A DNA stretch of 64,000 bases. Source: Ascarosepion bandense (taxonomy: Eukaryota; Mollusca; Cephalopoda; Sepiida; Sepiidae). A program made the position numbers and the translations under genes. This document shows, piece after piece, positions 1 to 10,661 of this stretch (positions are counted from its first letter, which is position 1; each line of letters opens with the position of its first letter). The stretch lies in contig JBBBDQ010001689.1 in assembly GCA_037127315.1 (NCBI GenBank), forward strand, positions 406,501 through 470,500, in the 5' to 3' direction. The notes beneath the pieces are model-generated. The model was not told the DNA's origin. It did not search any database and worked only from the letters and a program-made list of their open reading frames with translations.

Positions 1-235
1 AAAATCGGATCACTCCTACTATAACCTGATTTCTTTCGATTATCGATTTTCGATATTTTTCGGGTGTACTTTGACACAAAATCTAGCTAGGAACACTCGC
101 AGACGCTTATAGAACAACTGTGCAAATTTTCAAAAAAATCGGTTTAGCCGTTTAGGAATCTATACGTAACGCACACACACATACAGACACACACACACAC
201 AGACATACACACAGACAAAGTTCCATTTATAAATA
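1..235 (-). mobile_element. Helitron-like repeat fragment (copy A), cut by the window start
   Basis: Bases 1-165 are the approximate reverse complement of 37435-37600, and the sequence at 205-232 matches 37300-37330, so both copies share flanks around an internal CA/TG microsatellite (about 167-215 here). The other copy (37303-37736) ends in a Helitron-type hairpin plus CTAG, which is why this one is assigned to the same family. Its own 3' end would lie left of the window. It has no coding potential. The match to 37.4 kb is seen directly; the Helitron label is inferred from the other copy. Confidence 0.55.
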
Positions 236-985
236 AGTTTAGATAATCTTTTTATCGTGGGATCTACTCTTGTTCTATGATAATGGACTCGACTTTGGTA
301 TACCTATACTCTTCCCATAACGAGAGCCGTCAGTTATCGGAGATTACCGGCACTGATCCGTAAGTTACCTAGAGATGCTGAAGTTACCCGGAGAATACCG
401 CATCAGTAGTCATAGTAGCTCTGAGCTCCACTCAGCCAGAATAGTGTTACACGGGCATACTAATTCCAGCATTTCAGTATATATATATATATATATTCCT
501 TACTAATTCTATTCCTGGATTACTAACCTGCGTTCCAGTTGTATCTTTACGTTTATTATAACCTATTTTCTTATCTCAAATATCCCTTTTGTTGTCCCAG
601 AATCCACAACACTTTTGCACAAATGTTTTAATGCATATATATTTAGTATGTTCTTGCTGGCTATCCTTGATGTTGATAGATTAAATGCTACCTTTCCAGT
701 TTTGGTTTATTGTTTTTTAAACATCGAAATATTTTTCTCTAAAATTTAATTAATAACAATTGTTCATTTATAACTTATACCCCAATATAATTTAAAATTA
801 TTTTACTAAAATAAATGAAACACACACAATACGTATTTGGTTTTCATAACTACAATATACCTTAATATACCAAAATTATTTTATTCTAAATCTAACCTAA
901 ACATTCCACCCCCTTTAACTCATGAGGTAGTAAAAAATTAAATTTAAAAAATACCTGAAATCCAACCTGCTGTTAAAAATTATTG
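236..985. other. Unassigned AT-rich DNA
   Basis: It contains a short (TA)n tract at about 478-495 and otherwise unique-looking AT-rich sequence. I see no supportable reading frame, RNA or element end. Confidence 0.5.
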
Positions 986-987
986 TC

Positions 988-1432
988 TACACATTTAAAT
1001 AATGTATGTTCTCACTCTGTATCTCATCCAGACAAAATTAAAAAGTGTCATGCCAAGACATCAGGATAATGTTTCCTTTCGCGATCCAATCTTTAACTTC
1101 ATAGTTCAACCTAATTCTCATTTTTGATTGAACAATATTGAAACATCTACAAGCATATTCTGACACTCCTTAACTTGAGAGTATGTTTATTTAAAATTTT
1201 ACATAAAGTGTTATAATTAGAAAAATGTTTCTCACTGAAACCCCTTTAAATAATGTATGATCCCACTATGTATCTTACCTAGGCAAAATTAAAAAGGCTC
1301 ATGCCATAACATCAGGCTACTATGTTGCCATTCGTGACCCCGGCTCTCAAATTCATATTTCAACCTTATTCTCATTTTTGATTGAACAATATCGACACAT
1401 CTACAAGCATATTCTCCGACTACCATTCCCTA
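988..1432. repeat. Imperfect direct duplication, about 185-bp unit
   Basis: The segments 988-1172 and about 1240-1432 align along most of their length. They share the blocks TTTAAATAATGTATG, CAAAATTAAAAAG, TCATTTTTGATTGAACAATAT and CATCTACAAGCATATTCT. Divergence is noticeable, so the duplication is old. The family is not recognised and there is no coding capacity. Confidence 0.7.
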
Positions 1433-1509
1433 ATGTCTTAAATAACCATAAATTAATCTTATAATTTCTACATAAATCATTTTCTCTATTTATTTGAAAA
1501 ATATCACCT

Positions 1510-1665
1510 AAAGAACAGCATTGTTTTGAAGCATGAAAGATTTTGTGTAGTGATTTGTGTAGTTTTTATAAACCATTCTAATAATAAAATTAACAAGATT
1601 ACAATAACAAATTTACAATATTAAGCTCTACTTTGTATTGAGCACTCTTTATAAAAGTAAATGCA
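1510..1665 (-). repeat. Dispersed repeat, inverted relative to 44500-44640
   Basis: Read on the minus strand it shares the order of blocks found on the plus strand at 44500-44640: TTTTATAAA, AGTGCTC, ATAC, AGTAGAGCTT, GGTTTATAAAA and ACTACACAAA. The core GTGCTCGATA..GTA.AGCT also appears at about 20160-20190, just outside the hammerhead palindrome. The repeat may therefore belong to the same hammerhead-bearing element family; that link is an inference. Confidence 0.5.
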
Positions 1666-1669
1666 TTAA

Positions 1670-3110
1670 CGGTGAGATTTAAGTTACCTCTTCTTTCACT
1701 TCTTTATAATATGTAAATGAATAAATATATGTGTGGGTGTGGGTATGTGTGTGCATGTGTGTGTTCCAATTTTAAGCTTCCAGCTATGGATCAGAGGGTA
1801 AGAAGTGTTCTTTCGCACGCGTAAAGACTTTTCTCAATCCCTGCTGACATTGAAGAAATGGATTCGTGAGGCAAACGCTGATCGCCATCGAGACTGCAAG
1901 TGATATGACGTGTTATTTTCATACACACACACACACACACCCATAGGGGACGTAGCACTTTGTTTAGACTGCTTGTCTCGCGGAACAATTTCCGCGTCTC
2001 ATGAGTTCTATGCTCACGAGAAAGGCAAATCTCTTGGACGTGTTGCTGGTGGACTGGATGAATCAACACAGTGCATTTTCCCAAAACCAGCCTTTGAGAT
2101 TTCACTCGCCCAATCTACTCAGTTGATTAAAAACTTCATTGGGTGATTAAAGTTTATTGCTTTACTCTCCTGCGGTTGATTTAAAATCTCGCAATGAAAC
2201 ATGACCCTTCTAATATAGAAAAAGGAAATCTGATTCTTCTACAACCCAAAAGTATGCTATTAAAGATTTACAAGTTACTTAAAATTACCTACAATATATT
2301 GTCCTAGTCAGTGTGAACATTCATTTAATTAAAGCTTTCAGAGTGGGGCCAAAATATTTCTGTCGCCCATATTAAAGACGCTCACAGATTTTTAGAAACT
2401 CATTTGGAAAAATATTATCCTATATTTCCTACCCGCTTACTAAAAGTAAAAACGAACATTTGAAAGAAAGAAAGAAAAAATACGCATACGTCTTTTAACC
2501 ACGTACCGAAAAACAAATTATTCAAGTATTGAGAAAATCAGATTTGTTATTTTTTAATCATCTATGAGATGGTGGTTGTAGTCAAACAGAAGAAAAAACT
2601 ACGAATTTAGGTACCTCCACTCAATTGTAAAAAAACAAAAATAAAACAGCATATCATGATGTTAAAAGGGCTAAAACGTAATAAAAACAAAATTTTATCA
2701 TCAAAATATTCATGCTATTATTAAGAGAAAGATCAAGTTTTGTAGTTATTATTTAAAAAATAATTAAATCCTTTCTAACAGGTTCTAAATTTTAATTGAA
2801 ATTTCATTTTTTGTTTTCTGTCAGCGATTCACGCAATGATTACCTAAGGCGACTATTAAGAAAATGGAGTCGGTCAAGTAAAATAATATGGAGGTGAGTA
2901 AATTTACCCTCACTCTCGACCGCCGGTAGAGTGACTTCTTTTTCAAATTTAAAGGCTGCCCAAACTGGTGCTCATGAAGAGACTAGCTTGATAATGTCCA
3001 CTGATGGACTAGATATGATATTTACTTTTCGATTTCAATCGATAATCGGACAATGTGGAGAATAATATCTCATATTGATGCGCCGTTTGATCAAGCGGAG
3101 TCACGCGGTT
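1670..3110. other. Unassigned region with short (TG)n and (AC)n tracts
   Basis: There are TG-rich DNA at about 1728-1762 and an (AC)n tract at 1921-1941. Between 1790 and 2146 base composition is more balanced and frames of 78 aa (+) and 104 aa (-) are open. Neither protein looks like a family I recognise, both cross the microsatellite, and no splice structure is evident. The rest is AT-rich and featureless. Confidence 0.45.
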
Positions 3111-5220
3111 GATGATCACCAGTCGCTTAATGTCATCATTCTCTAAATAGATGATCATCATTCCCTTAATGTCCTCATTCTCTTAATAAATAACCATCAT
3201 TCTTTTAATGTCATCATCCTCATAATAATGATATTCATTCTCTTAATGTCATTATTTTCTTAATAAATAATTATCATCCTTAATATCATCATTCTCTAAA
3301 TAAATGATCATCATTGTCTTAATGACATCATTCTTTTAAAACATGATCATCACTCTCTTAATGTCATCATTATCTTAACAAAAGATCATCACTCTCTTAA
3401 CATGATTATTATCTTAATAAATGATCATCATTCTCTTAATGTCATCATTCTCTTAATAATGATCATCATTCGCTTAATTTCATCATTTCCTTCATAAATA
3501 ATTATCATCTCTAAATGTCATCATTCTCTAAATAAATGATCATCATTCTCTTAATGACATCATTCTTTTAATAAATCATTATCTCTCTCTTAATGACATC
3601 ATTATCTTAATAAATGATCATCATTCTCCTAATGTCATCATTCTCTAAATAAATGATCATCATTCTCTTAATGTAATCATTCTCTTAATAAATAATTATC
3701 ATTCTCATAATGTCATCATTCTCTTCATAAATGATCATCACTCTCTTAATGCCATCATTTTCTTAATAAATGATCATCATTCTCTCAATTTCATCATTCT
3801 ATTTATAAATAATCATCATTCTCTTAATATCATCATTCTCTTATTAAATGATCATCATTGTCTTAATGACATCATTCTTTTAATAAATAATCATCATTCT
3901 CTTAATAAAAGATCATCGCTCTCTTAAAGTCATCATTCTCTTAATAAATAATCTTCTCTCACATAATGTCATCATTCTCAAAATAAAAAATAATCACTCT
4001 CTTAATGTCATCATTACTAAATGATTATCCCTCTCTTAATTTCATCATTCTCTTAATAAAGAATCATCACTCTTAATATCATCATTCTCTTACTAAATGA
4101 TCATCATGCTCTTAATGTATTCATTCTATTAATAAATAATTATAATCATTCTCTTAATGTCATCATTATTAATGTTATTATTCACTTAATAAATAATCAT
4201 CATTCTCTTAATGTCATCATTCTCTAAACAAATTATCATCGTTTTCTTAATGTCATCATTTCATTACTAAATGATCATCATTTTCTTAATTTCATTATTC
4301 TCTAATTAAATGATCATTATTCTTTTAATGTCATCATTCTCTTAAGAAATGATCATCATTCTCTTAATGTCATCATACACTTAATAAATAATCATCATTC
4401 TCGCAATGTCATTTTTCACTTAGTAAAAGATCATCATTCTCTTAATGTCATCAGTGTCATAATAAATCATCATCATTCTCTTAATGTCTTCATTCTCTAA
4501 ACAAATTATCATCGTTCTCCTAATGTCATCAGTTTTATAAGAAATGATCATCATTCATTTAATATCATCATTTACTTACTAAATGATCATGATTCTTGTA
4601 ATTTCATGATTCTCTTACTAAATGATCATCATTCTCTTAATAAATAATCATCATTCTCTTAATTTCATCATTCACTTAATAAATAACCATCATTCTTATA
4701 ATGTCGTCATTCACTTAATGTCATCATTTTCTTACTAAATGATCATCACACTAATATCATCATTTTCTTAAAAAATGATCATCATTCTCTCAATTTCATC
4801 ATTTTCTTATTAAATGATCATCATTCTTTTAGTGTCATCATTCTCTTAATGTCATTATTCTTTTAATAAATAATCTTCATTCTCATAATGTCATTCTTCT
4901 CTTAATCAATACTCATCATTTTATATCATTATTCTCTGAATAAATGATAATCATTTTCTTATTGTAATCTTTCACTAAATAAATGATCATCATTCTCTTA
5001 ATGTCATCATTCTCTTTATAAATAATCATCATTCTCATAATGTCATCCTTCTCTTAATAAATAATCATCATTCTCATAATGTCATCATTCTCTTTAATAA
5101 ATAATCATCATTTTCTCAATGTCATCCTTCTCTTAATAAATAATCATCATTCTCTCAATGTCATCATTCTCTAAATAAATGATCATCATTCTCTTAATGT
5201 TATCATTGTCTTAATAAAAT
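3110..5220. repeat. Minisatellite array, about 39-bp dimeric unit
   Basis: About 2.1 kb is filled with variants of two alternating half-units. One is close to ATGATCATCATTCTCTTAAT (20 bp) and the other close to GTCATCATTCTCTTAATAA (19 bp). The 39-bp dimer is the higher-order unit, giving roughly 54 dimers. Copies differ by point changes and small deletions, and some lack one half-unit. The half-units clearly derive from one ancestral block of about 19-20 bp. Stops occur in every frame, so it is non-coding. A small detached islet of the same satellite lies at 7295-7432. Confidence 0.93.
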
Positions 5221-5224
5221 GCTT

Positions 5225-5842
5225 ATTTTTTCTTGATCATCGAAAACCCTATTTTCAAGATTTTCAAATAGTTTCTTTAGTAATTATAGACACAAATAGT
5301 TTCAGTTTTAACACAATTAGCACTGGGTTCTGACGATGTCGTAAGAAACAAAGAAAAATGTATTAAGCTGCTATGTAATCTCTTATATCAGTGATTCATT
5401 AAAAGTTTTCTCACTGATAAAAACTTGAAACCAACAGATACGTTTCTATAAAAGGATGCTGGAAATATCTTTGAAAAAACCTGCAAGGAACAAAGGAGAT
5501 ATATGGATAACAATAAAAGAAAACACAATTATACTTGAAATCAAAATGAGATTTTTTTGTTCACATATGGAGGAAAGGAGGCTTGGAAAGCTTGACACAC
5601 CCAAAATATATCAAAGGCAAGTAGAATTGCATATTTATTGTACTTTAAATACAATTGTGGCTCAAGGCCTAAGTTGATTTTGTAAGCGTAGCGTAGGTGT
5701 GGCACAAGGCCGAACTAGTTGAGGATCCAGTGATGCTTTTGCTTTGTCTCCCTGAAGAGTGAAGATATTGCAATGGTGCCTTGACAAAACTTCGAATTCG
5801 GCATAGCACTGCTCAATTAAGGGACAGATTTCTCAATACTAA

Positions 5843-5850
<8 letters not shown>
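5225..5850. other. Unassigned DNA
   Basis: It includes a 73-aa open frame (5456-5677, +) of lysine-rich, unremarkable composition that I do not accept as a gene. A phrase around 'TGTGGCACAAGGCC' (5698-5712) recurs in modified form at about 25930, suggesting a small dispersed repeat. Confidence 0.4.

Positions 5851-5907
<57 letters not shown>
5851..5907. repeat. (TA)n microsatellite
   Basis: An uninterrupted run of TA dinucleotides is followed by a short G run. It lies at the 3' end of the minus-strand tRNA-Leu-like SINE, so it may be the SINE's tail or its insertion target. Confidence 0.97.
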
Positions 5908-5910
<3 letters not shown>

Positions 5911-5924
5911 GGGGGGGGAGTGAA

Positions 5925-6149
5925 ATGATTTGTTTGAACAATATTTTTGAGCGATACTCGTATTTAACTAGATATTCTGTTTATACTCGAACAGTATTAT
6001 ATATTTATTTCTATTGGCCCGATTATTTACAAATAATTTTTGTTTTGAATGTGTCATTCGGCAGGATTCGAACCTACGACCACTATCCACATAGGGAAAG
6101 CCACCATGTGATCTGGCACGTCTTAGACCTCTCGACCACGAATGACGAT
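5925..6149 (-). mobile_element. tRNA-Leu-like SINE (copy 1)
   Basis: The 5' module (minus strand 6146 to 6053) is a 94-nt cloverleaf-like sequence. The two acceptor strands GTCATTC and GAATGAC are perfectly complementary. The D region reads GGTCGAGAGGTCTAAGAC, very close to tRNA-Leu. A long variable arm follows, then a B box GGTTCGAATCC in a pairable T arm. The anticodon loop lacks U33 and its stem is weak, so it is not a functional tRNA but a SINE head. The body, down to about 5925, is AT-rich and ends against the (TA)n tract. A second, 5'-truncated copy lies in opposite orientation 160 bp away. Confidence 0.8.
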
Positions 6150-6308
6150 CAGTCTAAACGAAGTCAAGTTACGCTTATAACACAATTTTCGAATTCATCG
6201 CAATAACCATATCTGTTCTGAAATGTATCGTAATGTCAATAAATGTAGACATGTTACGGATATTAACAAAGATTAACGAAACTGGTTATGAACAACCGAC
6301 AATTTGAA

Positions 6309-6507
6309 ATGATTTTCAAATCACATGGTGGCTTACTCTATGTAGGTTTGAATCCTACCAAATGGCACACATTTTCGTAACAAAAATTTATCGTAAATAA
6401 TCAGGCCGGTAGAAATAAATATATAATACTGTTTGATTATAAACAAAATATCTACTTAAAAACGAGTATCGATCAAAAATAATGTTCAAACAAATCATTT
6501 CATATTG
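6309..6507 (+). mobile_element. tRNA-Leu-like SINE (copy 2, 5'-truncated)
   Basis: The block ATCACATGGTGGCTT.CTCTATGT, a B-box variant GGTTTGAATCC and about 130 bp of body match the reverse complement of copy 1 in the same order. The acceptor and D-region half of the head is missing. The sequence just outside (6510-6555) is also complementary to 6257-6307. The inverted relationship therefore extends past the SINE itself. Confidence 0.75.
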
Positions 6508-6572
6508 TCGGTTTTTTATAACCAGTTTCGTTAATCTTCGTTAATTTCCGTAATATATATATATATATATAT

Positions 6573-7290
6573 ATTTGGTTGGCCAAATAGGGTTTTATGT
6601 AAAGTCATTTTTTTCTCGTCGTTATTATAAAGCCATTATAGAAAACGAACAATCAGCAAAAGCCGTCTATCTCTGTCGGACTTTCTGCTTTTGTGCAGAT
6701 TGGAATCCAGATACAACTATGTCGAAGGACGGAGGTTTTTAAGGGGTAAATACACAAGAGTCTGACGGAGAATTTTTGTCTTAGCATACATCTTCAGAAA
6801 AGTTCCACATAAATATCGACCATATACCACATCCCCGCCTCTGTATGGGTGCTCAAATAAATACCGAAAACGAACACACATTTTCAATTCTTTTCCATGA
6901 TGTATTCTGCAAAGTCCAAATAAAAAAACCTTAAAATGTGAGAAATCAAACTGCTTATATTTGCTACGTCTAATTTCTGCATTCTAATATTTGTTACGCC
7001 CAATCGCCGTCAGTCACATGTAAGTGTGTGGTCATTGACTCGTAGTCTAGGTGAACCCATGAACAGTCAGTTCAGTCTATATATCTCCGTTGAATGTCAG
7101 ATGTCTTCATTCATGTGTAGCGTGTCCTTGGCAGTTAGACCAGGCAAACGCAATCTTGGTCTGACTATAACAGATATTTACCATGTTGATAGCTCGCCTT
7201 GGTCCCAGAAACGTGACCGGTGAACTTTACCTAACAAACATTTACGACTTTTAATTAAAAAGAAAAGAAAAGAAGAACACAGAGAAAAAA
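6573..7290. other. Unassigned region beginning with a mariner-TIR-like motif
   Basis: It begins after a (TA)n tract (6554-6573) with TTTGGTTGGCCAAATAGGG, which resembles terminal inverted repeats of some mariner elements (GGTTGGCCAAA). I cannot find a matching right end or a convincing transposase, so only a possible end is noted. The 65-aa frame at 7026-7223 has no recognisable family. Confidence 0.3.
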
Positions 7291-7294
7291 AAAT

Positions 7295-7432
7295 GATATT
7301 AAAAGAATGGTGATCATTTATTAAGAAACTGATGCCATTACTAAATTGTTAAATGATCATCATTTTCTTAATTTCATCATTCTCTTACTAATGATCATAA
7401 TTCTCTTAATGTCATTATTCTCTTAATAAATG
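7295..7432. repeat. Islet of the 39-bp minisatellite
   Basis: It carries the same ATGATCATCATT..CTTAAT and TCATCATTCTCTTA half-units as the 3.1-5.2 kb array. The first part (7295-7345) is read in the opposite orientation and the rest in the same orientation. About 2 kb of unrelated sequence separates it from the main array. Confidence 0.75.
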
Positions 7433-7439
7433 AAACAAC

Positions 7440-7790
7440 AAAATTTAAAAACGTATTGAAATAGAAAACGATGCTTTCCAAAAAGTATTAAGAAACAGGA
7501 AAATTTTTACGATAAACAAAGAAAAGATTAAGAAGATGTTCTATAGGGCAGTGTATGCTGAACTATCTCCTCACAGAAAAAGAGTTAGACAACGAATCTG
7601 GTCCTGCAAACACCATAGACTGAGTATATGAACAGCGACAAAGTTTTAGAGAACATGGAAACATGCAGCATGTGTTGAAACGTCAAGGGCATAAATGAGG
7701 AATGTGGGCTCGAAAAACCCACAAGGATATATCTAAGGCAAGAGGGACAAATCACACCCCGGATCAAACGGTGGTAACACCTATAAATAT
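7440..7790 (+). pseudogene. RTE-like LINE reverse transcriptase remnant
   Basis: Translated pieces read RIEIENDAFQKVLRNRKI, aligning with the part just after the catalytic domain of the RTE-type reverse transcriptases seen better at 20.7-21.75 kb and 54.6-56.2 kb. Downstream, VLENMETCSM resembles the 'VLERMETKRK' segment. Frameshifts and stops are common. It is an old 5'- and 3'-truncated copy lying directly after the satellite islet. The RTE clade is inferred from family resemblance only. Confidence 0.6.
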
Positions 7791-7937
7791 GGACGCAGGT
7801 TGGATTCCTTACGACACGTTTTCTCTATGAGGATATCTCGAATACGCAGGCCGATAGAGGTAATACACCATGATTAAAATAAAAAATAAACGTCTATTTC
7901 AAATACGGGTAACGACTGATAATAACTTTTGAAGTAA

Positions 7938-7940
<3 letters not shown>

Positions 7941-7993
<53 letters not shown>
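7941..7993. repeat. (TATC)n microsatellite
   Basis: About thirteen TATC units are present, ending in CTCTATA. Confidence 0.97.
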
Positions 7994-7994
<1 letters not shown>

Positions 7995-8054
7995 CTATAT
8001 TTTTTTTCTACTTAATTATTTATAAACAATTAGCTCGAGTACGTAAAACCACAA

Positions 8055-8111
8055 ATTTATTCGCCTGAAGAGAGTCAATGTTAGACTCGAAACACGTGTC
8101 GCGTCACAAAT
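8055..8111 (+). ncRNA. Hammerhead ribozyme fold (H3)
   Basis: The conserved core CTGAAGA (8065-8071, fits CUGANGA) is followed by stem II GAGTC/GACTC (8072-8076 with 8084-8088, 7-nt loop) and then GAAA (8089-8092). Stem III is short (A8092-T8099 and C8093-G8098, loop ACGT), and the predicted cleavage triplet is GTC, cutting after C8100. Stem I pairs CGC (8062-8064) with GCG (8101-8103). After an internal loop it continues with ATTT (8055-8058) and AAAT (8108-8111). This is a type I arrangement with a minimal stem III, as known for hammerheads of Penelope-like elements and retrozymes. Every core position is intact. The host element is not identified. A (TA)n tract lies about 95 bp downstream. 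Confidence 0.72.
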
Positions 8112-8206
8112 ACCTTATGGACACTTAAATATCATAACATGTATAACAACAACAACAACAATAAATATACACTTTAAACAAAACGTTGACGGCCTCTCAC
8201 AGTTTT

Positions 8207-8207
<1 letters not shown>

Positions 8208-8260
<53 letters not shown>
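8208..8260. repeat. (TA)n microsatellite
   Basis: A pure TA run of about 53 bp, downstream of the hammerhead fold. It creates spurious open frames on both strands. Confidence 0.97.
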
Positions 8261-8261
<1 letters not shown>

Positions 8262-8265
<4 letters not shown>

Positions 8266-9107
8266 ACGTATATTTCATTTAAACACGTTGTATTAAACGT
8301 TAGTGACAACTTAGTCTTGCAGATTTTCTTTTGTATTTTCTCATTTTTTCTAATGAGACTTTTTACTTCCGAGTTAAATTTATGCAAACATTAATCCGTG
8401 GGTTCACCGAGTATTTTCGATCGTCATTGTTCATCATCAGGGTCAAATTTACAGTTCTAAACATCAACAATTGTCTTGTAGCAGAAAACGTGTTACGACA
8501 TTTTGAAGAACTAAATAAACGCTAAGAACATTTTTAAAAATTCAAGGGAATTAATAATGTGATAACGTGCCACCGTGAAAATATGTGATCACGTAGAGGC
8601 GTGAATTATTAGATAATATGGAATATTTAGAGTTGCTATAGATATTTAAATAACGTAAAAATACATTTAGGGAATTTAAGGTTCAAGGGGATGTTCAAAA
8701 CATTTTTTAAACGTAAATCATCTGCATAACCAACATCAAACATTGCCTAACGATGCGAATCTATCTTGAAACATAGAGATTTCCGTGTCGCAATGTACAA
8801 TTAATTCATAACTATATAATTATATATATAGACAGATTTTCTGTCTTTGTTTGCTCTACTTTCGTATTGAGCGCTTTAGTGTTAAGGTTTTCGTCTTGGG
8901 TTTTTTTTCTTTCTTACGAGTGATTGAATTTTTGTTCATGTACTTCGTTTGTTTCTTTTTTTACTTCCCCTTCTTTTCCCCCCCGAGTTCGTTCTCGGTG
9001 GGTTGTACAAGACGATTTAAATTATAGCTTAATTAATACTAGTTTCGGCAGAGATAGTTCTGTTATTATTGGTATTGTTATTACTATAGTTAATATTATT
9101 ATTATTA

Positions 9108-9170
<63 letters not shown>

Positions 9171-9834
9171 GTATGTATGTATTCCTTTGTCTTTTATTTA
9201 ACGCACTTCCATTTATCTATCCTAAGCTTCATAACTAATTCAATTCTTTATTTATTTTTAATTTAATTTCTTCTTCTTTTTTTTTTCTTTTTTTTTTTTT
9301 TGTCCGGTACTTTTCAGCCTCGAACCAATCGTGCTTTTTCTTTTTGTGCCAACGGGAAAATTAAATTGATTTCTTTCTGATTTTGTTTCTTTCATTTTTT
9401 TTCATACGATTTTACATTCTCTTGATGTTATTTGTTCAATTTTTTTTTTTTTTGTTTCGCTTTCAATTTTCTTACTGTCGCTGAACACCTGCTTCGTACA
9501 CCTGCATTTCACGGATAAATCGAATGATCGGAGGCAGGAGAATATCTGAAAAGCTACTTGAAATTTCAAGCCAAGAAAAAAAAATTAAAAAAAAAACCAA
9601 TCGCATCTTCCTGCGTCGTCTTTTTTGTCTCTTTGATTTTCTTTCTTTCAATTTCATTATTTTATTTTGTGATCTGAAACGTGACTTGCCACTAAGATTC
9701 GATCTGATGCACCAAAAAATAAAGATGTTGTAAGATTTACATTTTTTTTTTTACTTAAGACATCGCATTCAACATATCTTCATACGCACAGAGTTAAATA
9801 AAGACAATGTATGTAACATCGCAGAGTTCATCCA
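8262..9834. other. Unassigned AT-rich region with (TA)n at 9113-9166 and T-rich tracts
   Basis: It contains a (TATT)/(TA)n tract (9085-9166) and pyrimidine-rich DNA with long T runs (9260-9450). Open frames of 60-104 aa cross these tracts and are not credible genes. On the minus strand near 8436 there is a CTGATGA followed by GAAAA, but no stem II can be formed. Confidence 0.45.
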
Positions 9835-10375
9835 TATGTTAGTAACAAGTAGAACAAATTAGATATCTGGGAAGTGTTTTAACAGAGAAAGGAAAGTGTG
9901 ACAATGAAATCCGAGGTTTCACTCGAACAGGAAAACAGGCTCCAAAAGAGCATCTGTAATCTGATCCTGGCTTCCCTCTGTCTCTTATCTGGTGCACCCT
10001 AGGTACGAATTTGCACGAGATTCTAGTTTAGCAACTACAGTGAAACCGATAAAATGCAACCGCAATTTCTACTCCAACAGTTTCTTTTCTCGCACTTCCC
10101 GACTGTGGAATTCCCTTCCACATGATTGCTTCCCTGACGGCTACAATCTCCAGGAGTTTAAATGTAAGGTCAATAGACACCTCCTAACACACTAACCATC
10201 TTTCAAACACTCTTCCCATCTACCCAAACCCCATCCTCGGTATCCTTACCGATCTATCACCCTCCTTCTGACATTTCCTTTATCTAACCACTCTTTCACT
10301 TCACCTTCCCCTATGTAACCCCATGCGCAATAGTGGCAGTGGAATGTCTTGCTTAGGGTGAAATGATTAAAAAAA
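9835..10375 (+). pseudogene. RTE snippet fused to a LINE 3' end
   Basis: Bases 9835-9942 read VEQIRYLGSVLTEKGKCDNEI, the RTE segment 'KYLGSVLTEDGKCDTEIR'. The sequence then switches to the C-terminus of a different LINE. That part has FARDSSLATTVKPIKCNRNF and SRLWNSLPHDCFPDGYN, ending in VNRHLLTH and a stop at 10195. A roughly 180-bp pyrimidine-rich 3' UTR follows, then the tail GCTTAGGGTGAAATGATTAA (about 10354-10373). The LWNSLP..F....NL..FK...N.HL pattern is typical of the C-terminus of several LINE clades (L2/CR1/jockey group); the exact clade is uncertain. The tail motif recurs in at least ten other copies here. Confidence 0.75.
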
Positions 10376-10661
10376 CTCCCCTGAGGACCCTTTTTTCCTG
10401 GTGTACCATCCATGCCAATCAAAGCCGGCTCGTAGATTGGCATCTGGGTCCCACCTTTTTACCGTTGAAATAGTTAAATGTAAACATCCTTTCAACTCTA
10501 AATATTTATTTCCTCGCACTTTTCGCATGTGGAACTCCCTTCCGGTTACTTGCTTCTTTGATAGCTGCAATTTTCAAAGATTTAAATGCAACGCCAATTA
10601 CCATCATCTAGCTTCTTGAATCTTATTCATCTTTTATCTTTTCTTTAATACCCCCTGTGTG
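10376..10661 (+). pseudogene. LINE 3'-end fragment, second subfamily
   Basis: The frame 10401-10619 reads RRLASGSHLFTVEIVKCKHPF and FRMWNSLPVTCFFDSCNFQRFK. It is the same C-terminal domain as the preceding copy but clearly a different subfamily. It begins exactly where the previous copy's A-rich tail stops. Its own 3' UTR is cut off at about 10661 by another RTE snippet. The copy at 11602-11985 is a close relative. Confidence 0.72.

Noticed and set aside
1790..2146. Host gene exon (78-aa plus and 104-aa minus frames)
   Set aside because: The frames cross an (AC)n tract, match no family I know and show no convincing splice signals. Kept only as an unassigned stretch.
3110..5220. CRISPR-like array
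   Set aside because: The repeats are directly adjacent and degenerate, without unique spacers, and the genome is eukaryotic.
6053..6146. Functional tRNA-Leu gene on the minus strand
   Set aside because: The acceptor stem is perfect, but the anticodon loop lacks U33 and its stem is weak. A SINE body follows directly, and a second truncated copy exists.
6573..6780. Second mariner element
   Set aside because: The left end resembles a mariner TIR, but no right end and no alignable transposase were found.
8405..8450. Hammerhead on the minus strand (CTGATGA then GAAAA)
   Set aside because: The sequence between the two core words does not form stem II.
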